Positions 36,360 to 45,032 of a DNA stretch of 51,810 bases are shown in pieces (the first letter of the stretch is position 1; every line of letters begins with the position of its first letter). The DNA lies in contig JAISNL010000002.1 of the NCBI GenBank assembly GCA_031276235.1, positions 1-51,810 on the forward strand, given 5' to 3'. Position numbers and translations under genes: made by a program. The notes under the pieces were generated by a model. It searched no databases. It was not told where the DNA came from and saw only the letters and a list, made by a program, of their open reading frames with translations. This DNA is from Prevotellaceae bacterium. GTDB lineage: Bacteria > Bacteroidota > Bacteroidia > Bacteroidales > UBA932.

Positions 36360-36968
36360 ATGAAAAATATAAAACTGTTGCTCTGCATTTGCATAACATT
36401 TATTTTTACAGAAGGCTGTAAAAACTCTAAACTGTCGTTTACTGACAGCGAAATTGAAATTATAAACAGATATTCGCAACAAAAAATGCGGGTATTACTT
36501 TATAATAATACTCAAGATTCTTTGATTTTGCGGCAGCAGACAAAAAAATTATCAACAGCAGATATGCAAAGCGATATTTTCAAAAATTTGAAAACGCAAA
36601 TGCTGCTCACCGTCCGTGATACGGCAAATGCAGGAGTTGGAATTGCCGCTCCGCAAGTAGGTATTTCAAGGCGTTTGATTGCCGTTCAGCGTTTCGACAA
36701 AGACGGCGAGCCTTTTGAATTTTATGCAAATGCATATCTTGTTTACCGTTCGGATGCGAAACGCACAGGAAGCGAAGGCTGTTTGTCGATTCCCGGTCGC
36801 AGAGGCAATGTTGAACGTTCCGAAACGGTTGTAGTGGAATATACCGATACAGAAACGCTTACACAGCAAGTCGATACTGTTTCTGGATTTACTGCCGTGA
36901 TTTTTCAGCACGAAATTGACCATCTGGACGGTATTTTATACATCGACAAACTTCAGCAGAATGAGTGA
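36360..36968 (+). CDS. def: Peptide deformylase with a signal/lipoprotein leader
   Basis: 202 residues from ATG 36360; the upstream extension to 36264 crosses the -7 promoter element TAATTTTG (about 36337) and is rejected. All three deformylase motifs are intact: GVGIAAPQVG, EGCLSIPGRRG (metal Cys) and QHEIDHLDGILY (metal His residues and catalytic Glu). Odd: ordinary deformylases are cytoplasmic and about 165-185 residues. This one starts MKNIKLLLCICITFIFTEGC, a hydrophobic leader followed by Cys20, as in exported lipoproteins (lipobox imperfect). Its target in the envelope is unclear. It overlaps the YgiQ gene by 8 bp. A second, cytoplasmic deformylase is expected elsewhere in the genome. 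Confidence 0.85.
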   Translation: MKNIKLLLCICITFIFTEGCKNSKLSFTDSEIEIINRYSQQKMRVLLYNNTQDSLILRQQTKKLSTADMQSDIFKNLKTQMLLTVRDTANAGVGIAAPQVGISRRLIAVQRFDKDGEPFEFYANAYLVYRSDAKRTGSEGCLSIPGRRGNVERSETVVVEYTDTETLTQQVDTVSGFTAVIFQHEIDHLDGILYIDKLQQNE

Positions 36969-38691
36969 TTTTTGCGATAAAAAATTTTGGTTGCCCACGT
37001 CCAAAAAAGAAGTTGACGATTTGGGATGGGATTGTATTGATATAATATTTTTCAGCGGCGATGCTTATGTTGACCATCCTGCTTTCGGCGCTGCTATTAT
37101 TGCTCGCATTTGGCAAAAACTGGGTTTCAGAGTAGCCATAGTTCCTCAACCAAACTGGCGGGACGATTTGCGCGATTTCAAAAAACTCGGCTGCCCGCGT
37201 CTGTTTTTTGCCGTTTCAGCAGGAAATATGGACAGCATGGTGAACCATTACACAGCCAATAAGCGTTTGCGAAGTAACGATGCATATACTGCAGGCGACA
37301 AATCAGGTTTTCGTCCCGATTATGCGGTAAGCGTTTATACAAATATTCTTAAAAAACTTTATCCTTCAACTCCCGTAATAGCAGGCGGCATAGAGGCTTC
37401 GCTACGCAGGTTTGCCCATTATGATTACTGGCGTAACCAACTTTTGCCAAGTATTCTGATTGACAGCAACGCCGATCTGCTGATTTATGGAATGGGGGAA
37501 AAGGCGGCGGCGGAAATAGTTTTGAGAATAGCAAAAGGCGAAACAGCGGATATGATTGCTGATATTCCGCAAACCGCATGGAAAACAAAAAGTATTCCCG
37601 AGGTTGACAATATTTTATATTTGAATACTTATGAAGAATGTAAAGCTGACAGAACAAAATTTGCGGAAAATTTTCGCCTTATCGAAGAAGAAAGCAATAC
37701 ATTTGCGCCGCGCACAATAGTTGAACCTACAGGCGATTATAATATAGTTGTAAATCCGCCGTACGCAGCAATGACAGAAACCGAAATGGACGAAATTTAT
37801 GATTTGCCGTTTACGCGAATGCCGCATCCGCGCTACAAAAACAAACCTGTTCCCGCCTACGAAATGATTAAACATTCTGTAACCGTTCACCGCGGATGTT
37901 TCGGCGGCTGCAGTTTTTGCACAATATCGGCTCATCAGGGAAAATTCATAACAAACCGTAGTGAAAAATCAATTCTTAATGAAATAGACAAAATCTCAAA
38001 AATGCCTGATTTCAAAGGATACATAAGCGATGCCGGCGGTCCTTCGGCAAACATGTACGGTATGAGCGGAAAAAACATTAATATTTGCAAAAAATGCAGA
38101 CGGGCTTCGTGTCTGTTTCCTGCGGTTTGCAGCAATCTCAACAACGATCACAGCAAACTGACGGCACTTTATAAAAAAATACAGTCGCTGCCTGCAATAA
38201 AAAAAGCAACCATAGGCAGCGGCATCCGATACGATTTGTTTTTGAATAAAAATGGTTTTTTGGACAAAAATTGCGAAAAATATTTCAATCAGTTAGTAAA
38301 ATATCATGTGTCAGGACGTTTGAAAGTTGCGCCAGAACATACATCCGACACAATTTTGAGAGCCGTACGCAAACCATCTTTTGAATTATTTAAAACACTT
38401 AAAAATGAATTTGACAAGATAAATAAACGCGAACAACTGAATCAGCAAATAATTCCGTATTTTATCTCATGCCTTCCACACTGTACTTTGACAGATATGA
38501 AAAAACTGTCGGACGAAACAAAAAATCTGCACCTCAAACTTGAACAGGTGCAAACATTTACGCCAACTCCCATGACTCTGGCTTCTGCAATATATTACAC
38601 GGGAATAGACCCATACACGGGGAAAAAAGTTTTTGTCGCTCAAACAGCGGAAGAACGCAAAAAACAAACCGAACAGTTTTTTTGTGTATAA
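36961..38691 (+). CDS. YgiQ-family radical SAM protein
   Basis: 576 residues from ATG 36961, overlapping the deformylase stop. The N-terminal UPF0313 domain includes FWLPTSKKEVDDLGWDCIDI and VIAGGIEASLRRFAHYDYW. The radical SAM domain has the CxxxCxxC cluster motif HRGCFGGCSFCTISAHQGKF. The later GSGIRYDLF, LKVAPEHTSDTILRAVRKPS and QTFTPTPMTLASAIYYTG are typical YgiQ. An Fe-S cluster and SAM generate a radical, but the substrate of this family is not established. It is coupled to the deformylase gene, which suggests, without proof, shared regulation. Confidence 0.92.
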   Translation: MSDFCDKKFWLPTSKKEVDDLGWDCIDIIFFSGDAYVDHPAFGAAIIARIWQKLGFRVAIVPQPNWRDDLRDFKKLGCPRLFFAVSAGNMDSMVNHYTANKRLRSNDAYTAGDKSGFRPDYAVSVYTNILKKLYPSTPVIAGGIEASLRRFAHYDYWRNQLLPSILIDSNADLLIYGMGEKAAAEIVLRIAKGETADMIADIPQTAWKTKSIPEVDNILYLNTYEECKADRTKFAENFRLIEEESNTFAPRTIVEPTGDYNIVVNPPYAAMTETEMDEIYDLPFTRMPHPRYKNKPVPAYEMIKHSVTVHRGCFGGCSFCTISAHQGKFITNRSEKSILNEIDKISKMPDFKGYISDAGGPSANMYGMSGKNINICKKCRRASCLFPAVCSNLNNDHSKLTALYKKIQSLPAIKKATIGSGIRYDLFLNKNGFLDKNCEKYFNQLVKYHVSGRLKVAPEHTSDTILRAVRKPSFELFKTLKNEFDKINKREQLNQQIIPYFISCLPHCTLTDMKKLSDETKNLHLKLEQVQTFTPTPMTLASAIYYTGIDPYTGKKVFVAQTAEERKKQTEQFFCV

Positions 38692-38769
38692 CAATGCAAA
38701 ATAAGTAAGGAAGAGATACTCTACAAAAATGGTTTTTCTTCATTATTATCGGGGAAACATATGCCCCTG

Positions 38770-38866
38770 CTGTCTTTTTATGGATTGTCTGCGCTTCGGC
38801 GGGACTTTCATCCGTTGCTGCAAACGTACCCGAACCCTCGGCGCGGCTTTCGCAGACTTGCGACAG
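38770..38866. other. GC-rich intergenic element with nested inverted repeats
   Basis: In an otherwise AT-rich gap, about 100 bp are strikingly GC-rich. CTGTC (38770-38774) pairs with GACAG (38862-38866), and GTCTGCG (38787-38793) with CGCAGAC (38851-38857). The interior contains GCGCTTCGGCGGGACTTTCA and CGAACCCTCGGCGCGGC. It could be a structured RNA or a REP/MITE. A second REP-like piece (GAATTGGCTACGCAGATGCT) follows at 38901-38920. No CDS is supported in 38692-39079. Confidence 0.5.
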
Positions 38867-39079
38867 TATGAGCGAACCAAATTGCAAAACGTAAATTTCC
38901 CGAATTGGCTACGCAGATGCTTTGCTTCGGCTGTTTAAGATTAAAATCTTCGCAAAGACGCGCTGACCATGGGCTGTTTTGTTTTTGGAAATATTATAAA
39001 ACTGTTAATTTTTATTAGCAATACGCAAATTGTTTCAGTATTTTTTTGGTTAATAACATGTAATTTAGTAAAGAAAAAT

Positions 39080-39087
39080 TATCTTTG
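39080..39087 (+). promoter_or_regulatory. -7 promoter element of the SprE/PorW-like gene
   Basis: TATCTTTG fits TAnnTTTG, 24 bp before the ATG. The upstream TTTG at 39045 is too far away to be its -33 box. Confidence 0.5.
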
Positions 39088-39111
39088 TATTTTGATTTAT
39101 ATTGATGATAT

Positions 39112-41826
39112 ATGAAATTTACACAAAAAATAATTGTATTTGTCGTGTTGTATGCACTGTTCGTTTCGTGTTCAACAAAAAAAAATACGGCAACAACACG
39201 CGCTTTTCATAAATTTACGGGGCATTATAATACGTATTTCAACGGTTACGAAAGTTATAAGGAAGGAGTTAAAAAAGCCGAAAATACGTATCCTGCATCG
39301 TTTGATGAATTGTTGCCTGTGTTTTCGTTTTCGTACAGCGAAACGTCCAACAAGGTAACATCCGATATGGACAGAGCCATTACAAAGTCTAACAAAGTTA
39401 TAAACGACCATTCGATAACCGCAAAACCACAACGTCCGCGCGGGAAAAAAATGGATAAGGAAGAACGCGCATTTTACAACAAAAAAGAATTTAACGAAAA
39501 AGTATCTCAATCACACATGCTTGTAGCCAAAGCGCAAACATACATGCAGAATTATACAGGCGCAGCCTCAACGCTGGAATATATGGATTCGCAATATGCA
39601 AAGGATACCGTTTTGTATGAATCGCGAATATGGCAGGCAATAGTGTCAACCGAACGCAACGATTTGGAAGATGCCGAAAACAGATTGAAAGCCATAAGCA
39701 GAATACGAAATTATCCTAAACAGCATCATCAAATATATCATTCGGCATGGGCAAATCTGCTTATAAAACAGGGAAAATACGGAGAAGCCGCAGAGCGTTT
39801 GCAAAAAGCGCTGGAATTTACGAAAAAACGACTGGTGAAAACAAGATATACCTTTCTGCTTGCTCAACTTTATCAGAAAACAGGAAATAAAGAAAATGCA
39901 TTAAAATATTTTACCAAAGTATCGAAAATGAACGCACCTTACAACGTGCGTTTTGCAGCGCAAATTCAAAAAGCAAATTCGTTTGACCCTGCAACGCAAG
40001 GCAGCGAACTGAAAACGCTTTATACAAAAATGCTGAAAGACAAAAAAAATGAAGAATATGCAGACCAGATTTATTATGCACTCGGAAATCTCGAACGGCT
40101 GAACAGCAACTACACACTGGCTGTTGACTGTTATAACAAATCCATAGAAAAAAATATTGACAATACCGTGCAACTTGGACTTTCGCACAAAGCTTTGGGC
40201 GATTTGCTGTTTGTAATGCCGGATTTCGTAAAATCTTTTTATAATTATAAAGAAGCGCGAACATCATTGCCGCAAACTCATCAATATTATGAAGATGTTT
40301 CTGCAAAAATAGATATGCTCGAAATGCTGGCGCCAAATCTCGAAATTGTGGAACGCGAAGACAGCCTGCAAAACATGGCAAAAATGCCGCAGGCGGAACG
40401 CGATAAAATGATAGACAATCTGATTGCAGAAGTAAAAAAACAAAAAGCAGATGAGCAACTTGCCGAACAAAACCGCCAATATTATGTGATGCAGTCGGAT
40501 ATGGAACGCTACGGAACGCGCGAAAATGCCGCAACTCAACATTCGCGCGGATCTAATGCAAAATGGTACTTTTACAATATGGCGCAACTGAATCAGGGAT
40601 TGACAGAATTTAACATGCGATGGGGAAAACGCAAACTTGAAGACAACTGGCGACGCAGAAACAAAGGAATGTTTGAAGGTAACATGTTCGACGAGCCGCA
40701 AACCGAAACCGAATTGGCGGCAACAGATGCCACAGCTGACTCAATAAAAACCGATGAACAGGGAAAACAGGTGCAGCAAAAAACTTCATTAGCTCCCGAC
40801 CAAAGAGAATATTATTTGCAAAACCTGCCGCTAACAACAGAAGCAATGCTAATATCAGACGAAAAAATTATGAACGCCCTGTATCTGGTTGCTACCGCAT
40901 ACAAAAACGACCTGAACGATAACAAACGCGCAACCGAAGCATTTGAAAAACTCGTAAAACGTTTCCCAAATTGCGAATATATCGCATCTTCCTACTATAA
41001 TCTTTACAGTTTATATACCGAAAACGGAGAAACGGCAAAAGCTGACATCTACAAACAGCTACTTGCAACTGATTATCCCGACAATATTCTAACGCTGTCT
41101 ATCATCAATCCCGGATATTTGCAGGAAATGGAACGCAGAGAGCAGCAAATTGAAAAATATTACGAACAGGCGTTAAATCTTTACAAAGAAAACAAAAATA
41201 CAGAAGCGCTGGCTCTGATAAATTCGATGATGACTGAATACAAAGACAATAAAATTATCGCACGACTCGAATTATTGAAAGCGCTTGCCGCAAATGATGA
41301 AAATAATCTTGTCGCATACAAACAGGCGCTAACCGAAATAACAACAAAATACAACGGCACAGAAACACAAAAAACAGCATCAGAAATGCTGAAAATACTG
41401 CAGCAGGATGAAGTAAAAATAATGGCGCAAACGCAGGAAACCTCACCGCAGACTCCTGCAGATGCAGAAAATTACTTGCCGAGCGACAAGGAACAGTACA
41501 TTGCTGCGCTTGTTGACAAATCGCTTGATGCAAATCTCATTTCGTTTGAAATAATTTTGTTCAATGCCGATAATTATCTCAACAATAATTATGAAACACT
41601 CACAGAATCATTCGATGACAAATATCAGCTGATACTTGTACGAACGCTTCCAAGCAAAAAAGATGCAACAGATTACTACAACGACATGCTTGCAAGGTCG
41701 GGATTTACTGCAAAATTGAAAGATTCCGATTATCTGCATTTCATTATCAGTCCCGACAATTTGCAGAAACTGAAACAAAGCAAAAATGTTGCCGAATATG
41801 TGCAGTTTTTCAAATCAAATTATTGA
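39112..41826 (+). CDS. SprE/PorW-like TPR lipoprotein of the type IX secretion/gliding machinery
   Basis: 904 residues, near the length of SprE (~870). The leader ends at a lipobox-like FVSC (Cys20). STKKNTATTRAFHKFTGHYN then TYFNGYESYKEGVKKAE is the diagnostic N-terminal block of SprE/PorW. Multiple TPR units follow (GEAAERLQKALEFTKKRLVK, KTGNKENALKYFTKVSKMNA, YALGNLERLNSNYTLAVDCY). A low-complexity middle (residues 460-570) and a second TPR block precede a C-terminal ~80-residue module (YQLILVRTLPSKKDATDYYN). In Flavobacterium and Porphyromonas this lipoprotein is needed for T9SS export. It stands alone here, so the other T9SS genes must lie elsewhere. Confidence 0.8.
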   Translation: MKFTQKIIVFVVLYALFVSCSTKKNTATTRAFHKFTGHYNTYFNGYESYKEGVKKAENTYPASFDELLPVFSFSYSETSNKVTSDMDRAITKSNKVINDHSITAKPQRPRGKKMDKEERAFYNKKEFNEKVSQSHMLVAKAQTYMQNYTGAASTLEYMDSQYAKDTVLYESRIWQAIVSTERNDLEDAENRLKAISRIRNYPKQHHQIYHSAWANLLIKQGKYGEAAERLQKALEFTKKRLVKTRYTFLLAQLYQKTGNKENALKYFTKVSKMNAPYNVRFAAQIQKANSFDPATQGSELKTLYTKMLKDKKNEEYADQIYYALGNLERLNSNYTLAVDCYNKSIEKNIDNTVQLGLSHKALGDLLFVMPDFVKSFYNYKEARTSLPQTHQYYEDVSAKIDMLEMLAPNLEIVEREDSLQNMAKMPQAERDKMIDNLIAEVKKQKADEQLAEQNRQYYVMQSDMERYGTRENAATQHSRGSNAKWYFYNMAQLNQGLTEFNMRWGKRKLEDNWRRRNKGMFEGNMFDEPQTETELAATDATADSIKTDEQGKQVQQKTSLAPDQREYYLQNLPLTTEAMLISDEKIMNALYLVATAYKNDLNDNKRATEAFEKLVKRFPNCEYIASSYYNLYSLYTENGETAKADIYKQLLATDYPDNILTLSIINPGYLQEMERREQQIEKYYEQALNLYKENKNTEALALINSMMTEYKDNKIIARLELLKALAANDENNLVAYKQALTEITTKYNGTETQKTASEMLKILQQDEVKIMAQTQETSPQTPADAENYLPSDKEQYIAALVDKSLDANLISFEIILFNADNYLNNNYETLTESFDDKYQLILVRTLPSKKDATDYYNDMLARSGFTAKLKDSDYLHFIISPDNLQKLKQSKNVAEYVQFFKSNY

Positions 41827-41861
41827 AATATGTTTTGAACTGTTTTAATGAAAATAAAAAG

Positions 41862-42049
41862 TTTCATTACTGTCCTGTAAAAAAATAAGGAGCGGGGCAT
41901 ATTGAATTTCCCCGCTCAAAAGGTTATCTTTGTAATAAGTAAAAAACAAGGTAAGCCATGAGCAAAAATACAAATTTTACAGGACAGCCGGTTGAAAAAG
42001 ACCAAAAATATATATCTTTGCACGGAAATTAATATTAAAAAAAATGAAA
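41862..42049 (+). repeat. 188-bp repeat (MITE plus promoter), copy 1
   Basis: It runs from TTTCATTACTGTCC to AAAAAAAATGAAA and is identical to the reverse complement of 51390-51577 except for two bases. It contains the 118-bp MITE (41870-41987) and a TATCTTTG promoter element at 42013-42020. The two copies are inverted around a 9.3-kb segment. Confidence 0.9.
41870..41987 (+). mobile_element. MITE derived from the left end of an IS4-type element, copy 1
   Basis: The terminal inverted repeats CTGTCCTGTAAAA and TTTTACAGGACAG are perfect. Inside are a hairpin GAGCGGGG...CCCCGCTC (41890-41917), a TATCTTTG promoter, and the first codons of a transposase (ATGAGCAAAAATACAAATTT, MSKNTNFTGQP). That is the start of DUF4372/IS4-type transposases. 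The right TIR falls inside the transposase start region, so this mini-element is the leader of the IS without its body. Confidence 0.75.
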
Positions 42050-42480
42050 AAATTATTTTAAAAACAATATTTTTATTCGGTTTGTTGTTTGTATTATCAA
42101 ATGTAGTTTTTGCATATACGCCAGTAATTATTTTATTGCAAAGTCATAGAAACAGAGATACTATTGGTCATGCTATATTTGCAGGGTTAGGAGCGGTGCT
42201 TGCGAGGTGGATTATATCTATCTTTAACAAAAATAAAACAAATAAATATATCCGCAATGTATTATCTGATACTGATCAATTTATAAAAACAATATTTAGA
42301 ACATACAGTTATCTCATATTATTACCCAATGAACAAGAAGACGAAGGAAAATCAGCATCGCCAAACGCAGGAATAATAGGCAGCCAGAGCGTAAAAACGA
42401 CAATCAAAGTAGGAGAAGAAATCGGCTTTAATGGAAAAATCAAAGGACGCAAACGCTACATAATAACAGACACAAACTGA
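42044..42480 (+). pseudogene. Frameshifted signal-peptide protein fused to an IS5 relic
   Basis: ATG 42044 is in a different frame from the following signal-like segment (KIILKTIFLFGLLFVLSNVV FAY); one base seems lost in the A run after the ATG. The only in-frame upstream codon is a TTG inside the promoter. The next ~75 residues (IGHAIFAGLGAVLARWIISI and following) form a possible membrane segment of unknown family. The last 46 residues are IS5 transposase. The gene therefore looks dead. If a slipped-strand or other mechanism restores the frame it would make an exported protein, but this is speculation. Confidence 0.6.
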
Positions 42481-42710
42481 TTTCTTTTGTTGATAGTGAT
42501 TCATGCAGTAAATAAGCATGATAGCACAACGCTTTTGATGTAATTAATTCATTGCAATATCGATTTGAAAGAATGAAAAAAATATATGAAGATGTAGAGA
42601 ATTTTTGCATGGCTGAAAAATTACAGACGTTTGGCTATAGATGTGGAATATAAAACCGACTCATGCATAGCTATGATACAACTTGTATTTATCAAAGTTA
42701 TACTCAATCA
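42340..42710 (+). pseudogene. IS5-family transposase remnant
   Basis: The first part encodes EGKSASPNAGIIGSQSVKTT and KIKGRKRYIITDT. This is the IS5 region around the first catalytic Asp (IDSQSVKTT), here mutated to Gly. After stops and shifts, the end encodes WLKNYRRLAIDVEYKTDSCI then AMIQLVFIKVILN, the IS5 C-terminal helices. The middle is deleted or scrambled. Confidence 0.75.
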
Positions 42711-42764
42711 AAATAAATTCCATATGAAATTTAAACAGTTTCTAAATATTTTCAGCATGTATAA

Positions 42765-42794
42765 TTTGCACATCATAAATTATTTTTATCTTTG
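42765..42794 (+). promoter_or_regulatory. Promoter of ppiD-like gene
   Basis: TTTG (42765-42768), an 18-bp spacer, TATCTTTG (42787-42794) followed by C. It lies 53 bp before the ATG. Confidence 0.65.
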
Positions 42795-42846
42795 CAGTCC
42801 TAAAAATATGAATTTTTATAAAATAATTTGAAAAAATAAATACAAG

Positions 42847-44946
42847 ATGGCTGTTTTAGAACAAATTAGAACAAAAGCTGGTTGGTTGATCTTATGTTTG
42901 ATCAGCGTAGCGCTTCTATCATTTATTATTGATCCTACATCGTTACAAACGGTTAGTAACATGTTTTCGTCTGTAAACGATGTTGGAGAAATAAACGGCA
43001 CTACGGTTCCGTATCAGGATTATTCTCGCAGAGTAGAATATTATACCGAAGTAGAACGAATACTTTATCAGGGTCAGCAAAGCGAAGGAACTGCTGACAG
43101 AGCAAAAGAAAATGCATGGTTTTCATTTATTAACCAAAATATATTTGAAAAAGAATATAAAAAAATTGGTTTGGAAATTTCAGCAGTTGAACTTGTAGAT
43201 ATGGCAAAAGGCAATAATCTTTCGCCTATTGTAGTAAATCTTTTTACCGACCAAAACACAGGGCAACTGAACTGGGAAAATATTAATTTTTTCTGGGCAA
43301 ATGCAGATGCCAATACAGAAAGACAACTGCTGATAAATTATCTTGAAGACGAGATAATAAAAACCAGAAAATATGAAAAATACAGCGCTTTGGTAAGCAA
43401 ATCGGAATATATAAACAGTTTGCAAATAAAAAGCGGCGTTGCAGACCGCGCCACCAATGTAGAATTTAACTATATAGTGCAAAATTATAGCGCCGAACGA
43501 GACAGTTCGATAGTTGTAACAGATAAGGAAATAAAGCAATATTACAATGAAAATAAAAATCGCTACGAACAAACAGAATCGCGCGATGTTGAATATATAG
43601 TTTTCTCTATTATTCCATCCGAAGAAGATTTTGAAAAAGCCAAAGAAAAAATGGAAGCAGTAGCAGCCGATTTTGCAAAAACAACAGATGCGCGTCAATT
43701 TGCAATAGCAAATTCGGATGTAACGCCACCTGCAAAATATTATAAAAAAGACGAATTAAGTTCAGACCTTGCAGAATTTGCATTTTCGGCAACAAAAGAA
43801 GATATTCTTCCCGTTTATCTCGACAATTATTCGTATAAAACAGCACGCATAAGCGATATTCAAAATTTACCCGATTCGGTTCGCGCCCGTCATATTCTCA
43901 TACGCTACGAACAAACGCAGGAAAGTTATGATGCCGCACGCAACAAAGCCGACAGTTTATATAATCTGGTAAAAACAAATCCTTCGTTATTTCCTGTCGT
44001 TGCGCTTTCAAACAGTTCAGACGGCTCGGCGCAAGCGGGCGGCGACCTTGGCTGGTTTGCGGATGGAACAATGGTTCAGCCGTTCAATGATTCGTGCTTT
44101 TTGAAGCCGGCAGGAAAAATAATGCTGCTCGAAACTCAATTCGGATTTCATATTTTACAGGTCACAGAACGCGGAAAGGAAACAAAAAAAGTGCAGATTG
44201 CCACCATTGTGCGCGACATAACGCCGGGCAAAGCAACTGTGAACAATATTTATACAATAGCTAACGATGTGATAACAGCAAGCGAAAAAAATTATGATAA
44301 ATTTATTGCATATTTACAGGAAAAAGGTATTGAACTGAGAAAAGAAAATCAAGTACAGAGAGCGGCTACACGTTTAGGAAATTACGACGATGCTCGAGAC
44401 CTTGTACGATGGATTTATGATGCAAATCTTCACGATGTGTCGGATGTAATTGAAATAGACAGCAGGCAGCAACTTGTTATCGCAGCCGTTACCAAAATCA
44501 AAGAAACAGGGTTCTCGCCACTTGAAGACGAAAAGCCTGCAATTGAAACAATATTAAGACTTGAAAAAGAACATCAGGCAGAGGCAGACAAAATGAAATC
44601 TGCAATGAACGGTGTTACAACGCTTGAAGAACTTGCCGCAAAACTTGATACAGATGTAAAACAATCTGTTGATGGAACAAATTTCGGCTCTATGTATATA
44701 TCCGGTTTGGGAGTTGAACCTAAACTGGCGGCAGCAGTGAGCAGCAGCGATGAAAACAGGCTGTATGGACCTGTTGCAGGCGATTTGGGCGTATATGCGT
44801 ATTCCGTTACAACCAAAAAAGTTGACGAAGGCTATACGGATGAACTTGAAAAAAACCGTCTAAAAAGAATATCGGAAGGAAAATCATTTTACGAAATACT
44901 GATAAAAGCAGCAAAAGTAAAAGATTTGCGTCCTAAATTCTTTTAA
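42847..44946 (+). CDS. PpiD/SurA-like periplasmic peptidyl-prolyl isomerase
   Basis: 699 residues. One N-terminal anchor helix (AGWLILCLISVALLSFIIDP) holds it at the inner membrane with the body in the periplasm. A SurA_N-like chaperone region spans about residues 40-230. A parvulin (rotamase) domain lies near 345-440: RARHILIRYEQTQESYDAAR, GGDLGWFADGTMVQPFNDSC and LLETQFGFHILQVTERGKET. A second, degenerate rotamase-like region follows. It would assist folding of outer-membrane and secreted proteins. It has its own promoter after the IS5 relic and ends at a bidirectional terminator. Confidence 0.88.
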   Translation: MAVLEQIRTKAGWLILCLISVALLSFIIDPTSLQTVSNMFSSVNDVGEINGTTVPYQDYSRRVEYYTEVERILYQGQQSEGTADRAKENAWFSFINQNIFEKEYKKIGLEISAVELVDMAKGNNLSPIVVNLFTDQNTGQLNWENINFFWANADANTERQLLINYLEDEIIKTRKYEKYSALVSKSEYINSLQIKSGVADRATNVEFNYIVQNYSAERDSSIVVTDKEIKQYYNENKNRYEQTESRDVEYIVFSIIPSEEDFEKAKEKMEAVAADFAKTTDARQFAIANSDVTPPAKYYKKDELSSDLAEFAFSATKEDILPVYLDNYSYKTARISDIQNLPDSVRARHILIRYEQTQESYDAARNKADSLYNLVKTNPSLFPVVALSNSSDGSAQAGGDLGWFADGTMVQPFNDSCFLKPAGKIMLLETQFGFHILQVTERGKETKKVQIATIVRDITPGKATVNNIYTIANDVITASEKNYDKFIAYLQEKGIELRKENQVQRAATRLGNYDDARDLVRWIYDANLHDVSDVIEIDSRQQLVIAAVTKIKETGFSPLEDEKPAIETILRLEKEHQAEADKMKSAMNGVTTLEELAAKLDTDVKQSVDGTNFGSMYISGLGVEPKLAAAVSSSDENRLYGPVAGDLGVYAYSVTTKKVDEGYTDELEKNRLKRISEGKSFYEILIKAAKVKDLRPKFF

Positions 44947-44976
44947 ATAAATTCTATTAACTTTTTCATAGACAAT

Positions 44977-45014
44977 CAAAGAGCGAGATTGCGTAACGGC
45001 AATTTTGCTCTTTG
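44977..45014. terminator. Terminator hairpin between convergent ppiD-like and helicase genes
   Basis: CAAAGAGCGAGATTGC (44977-44992) pairs with GCAATTTTGCTCTTTG (44999-45014), with two mismatches and a 6-nt loop. A TG-TTTATT tail follows. Confidence 0.7.
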
Positions 45015-45032
45015 TGTTTATTAGCTATTCAT

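Noticed and set aside
38558-38887. 109-codon reverse ORF containing SQVCESRAEGSGTFAATDES
   Set aside because: It overlaps the end of YgiQ and the GC-rich element. It is kept only as a structured-element observation.
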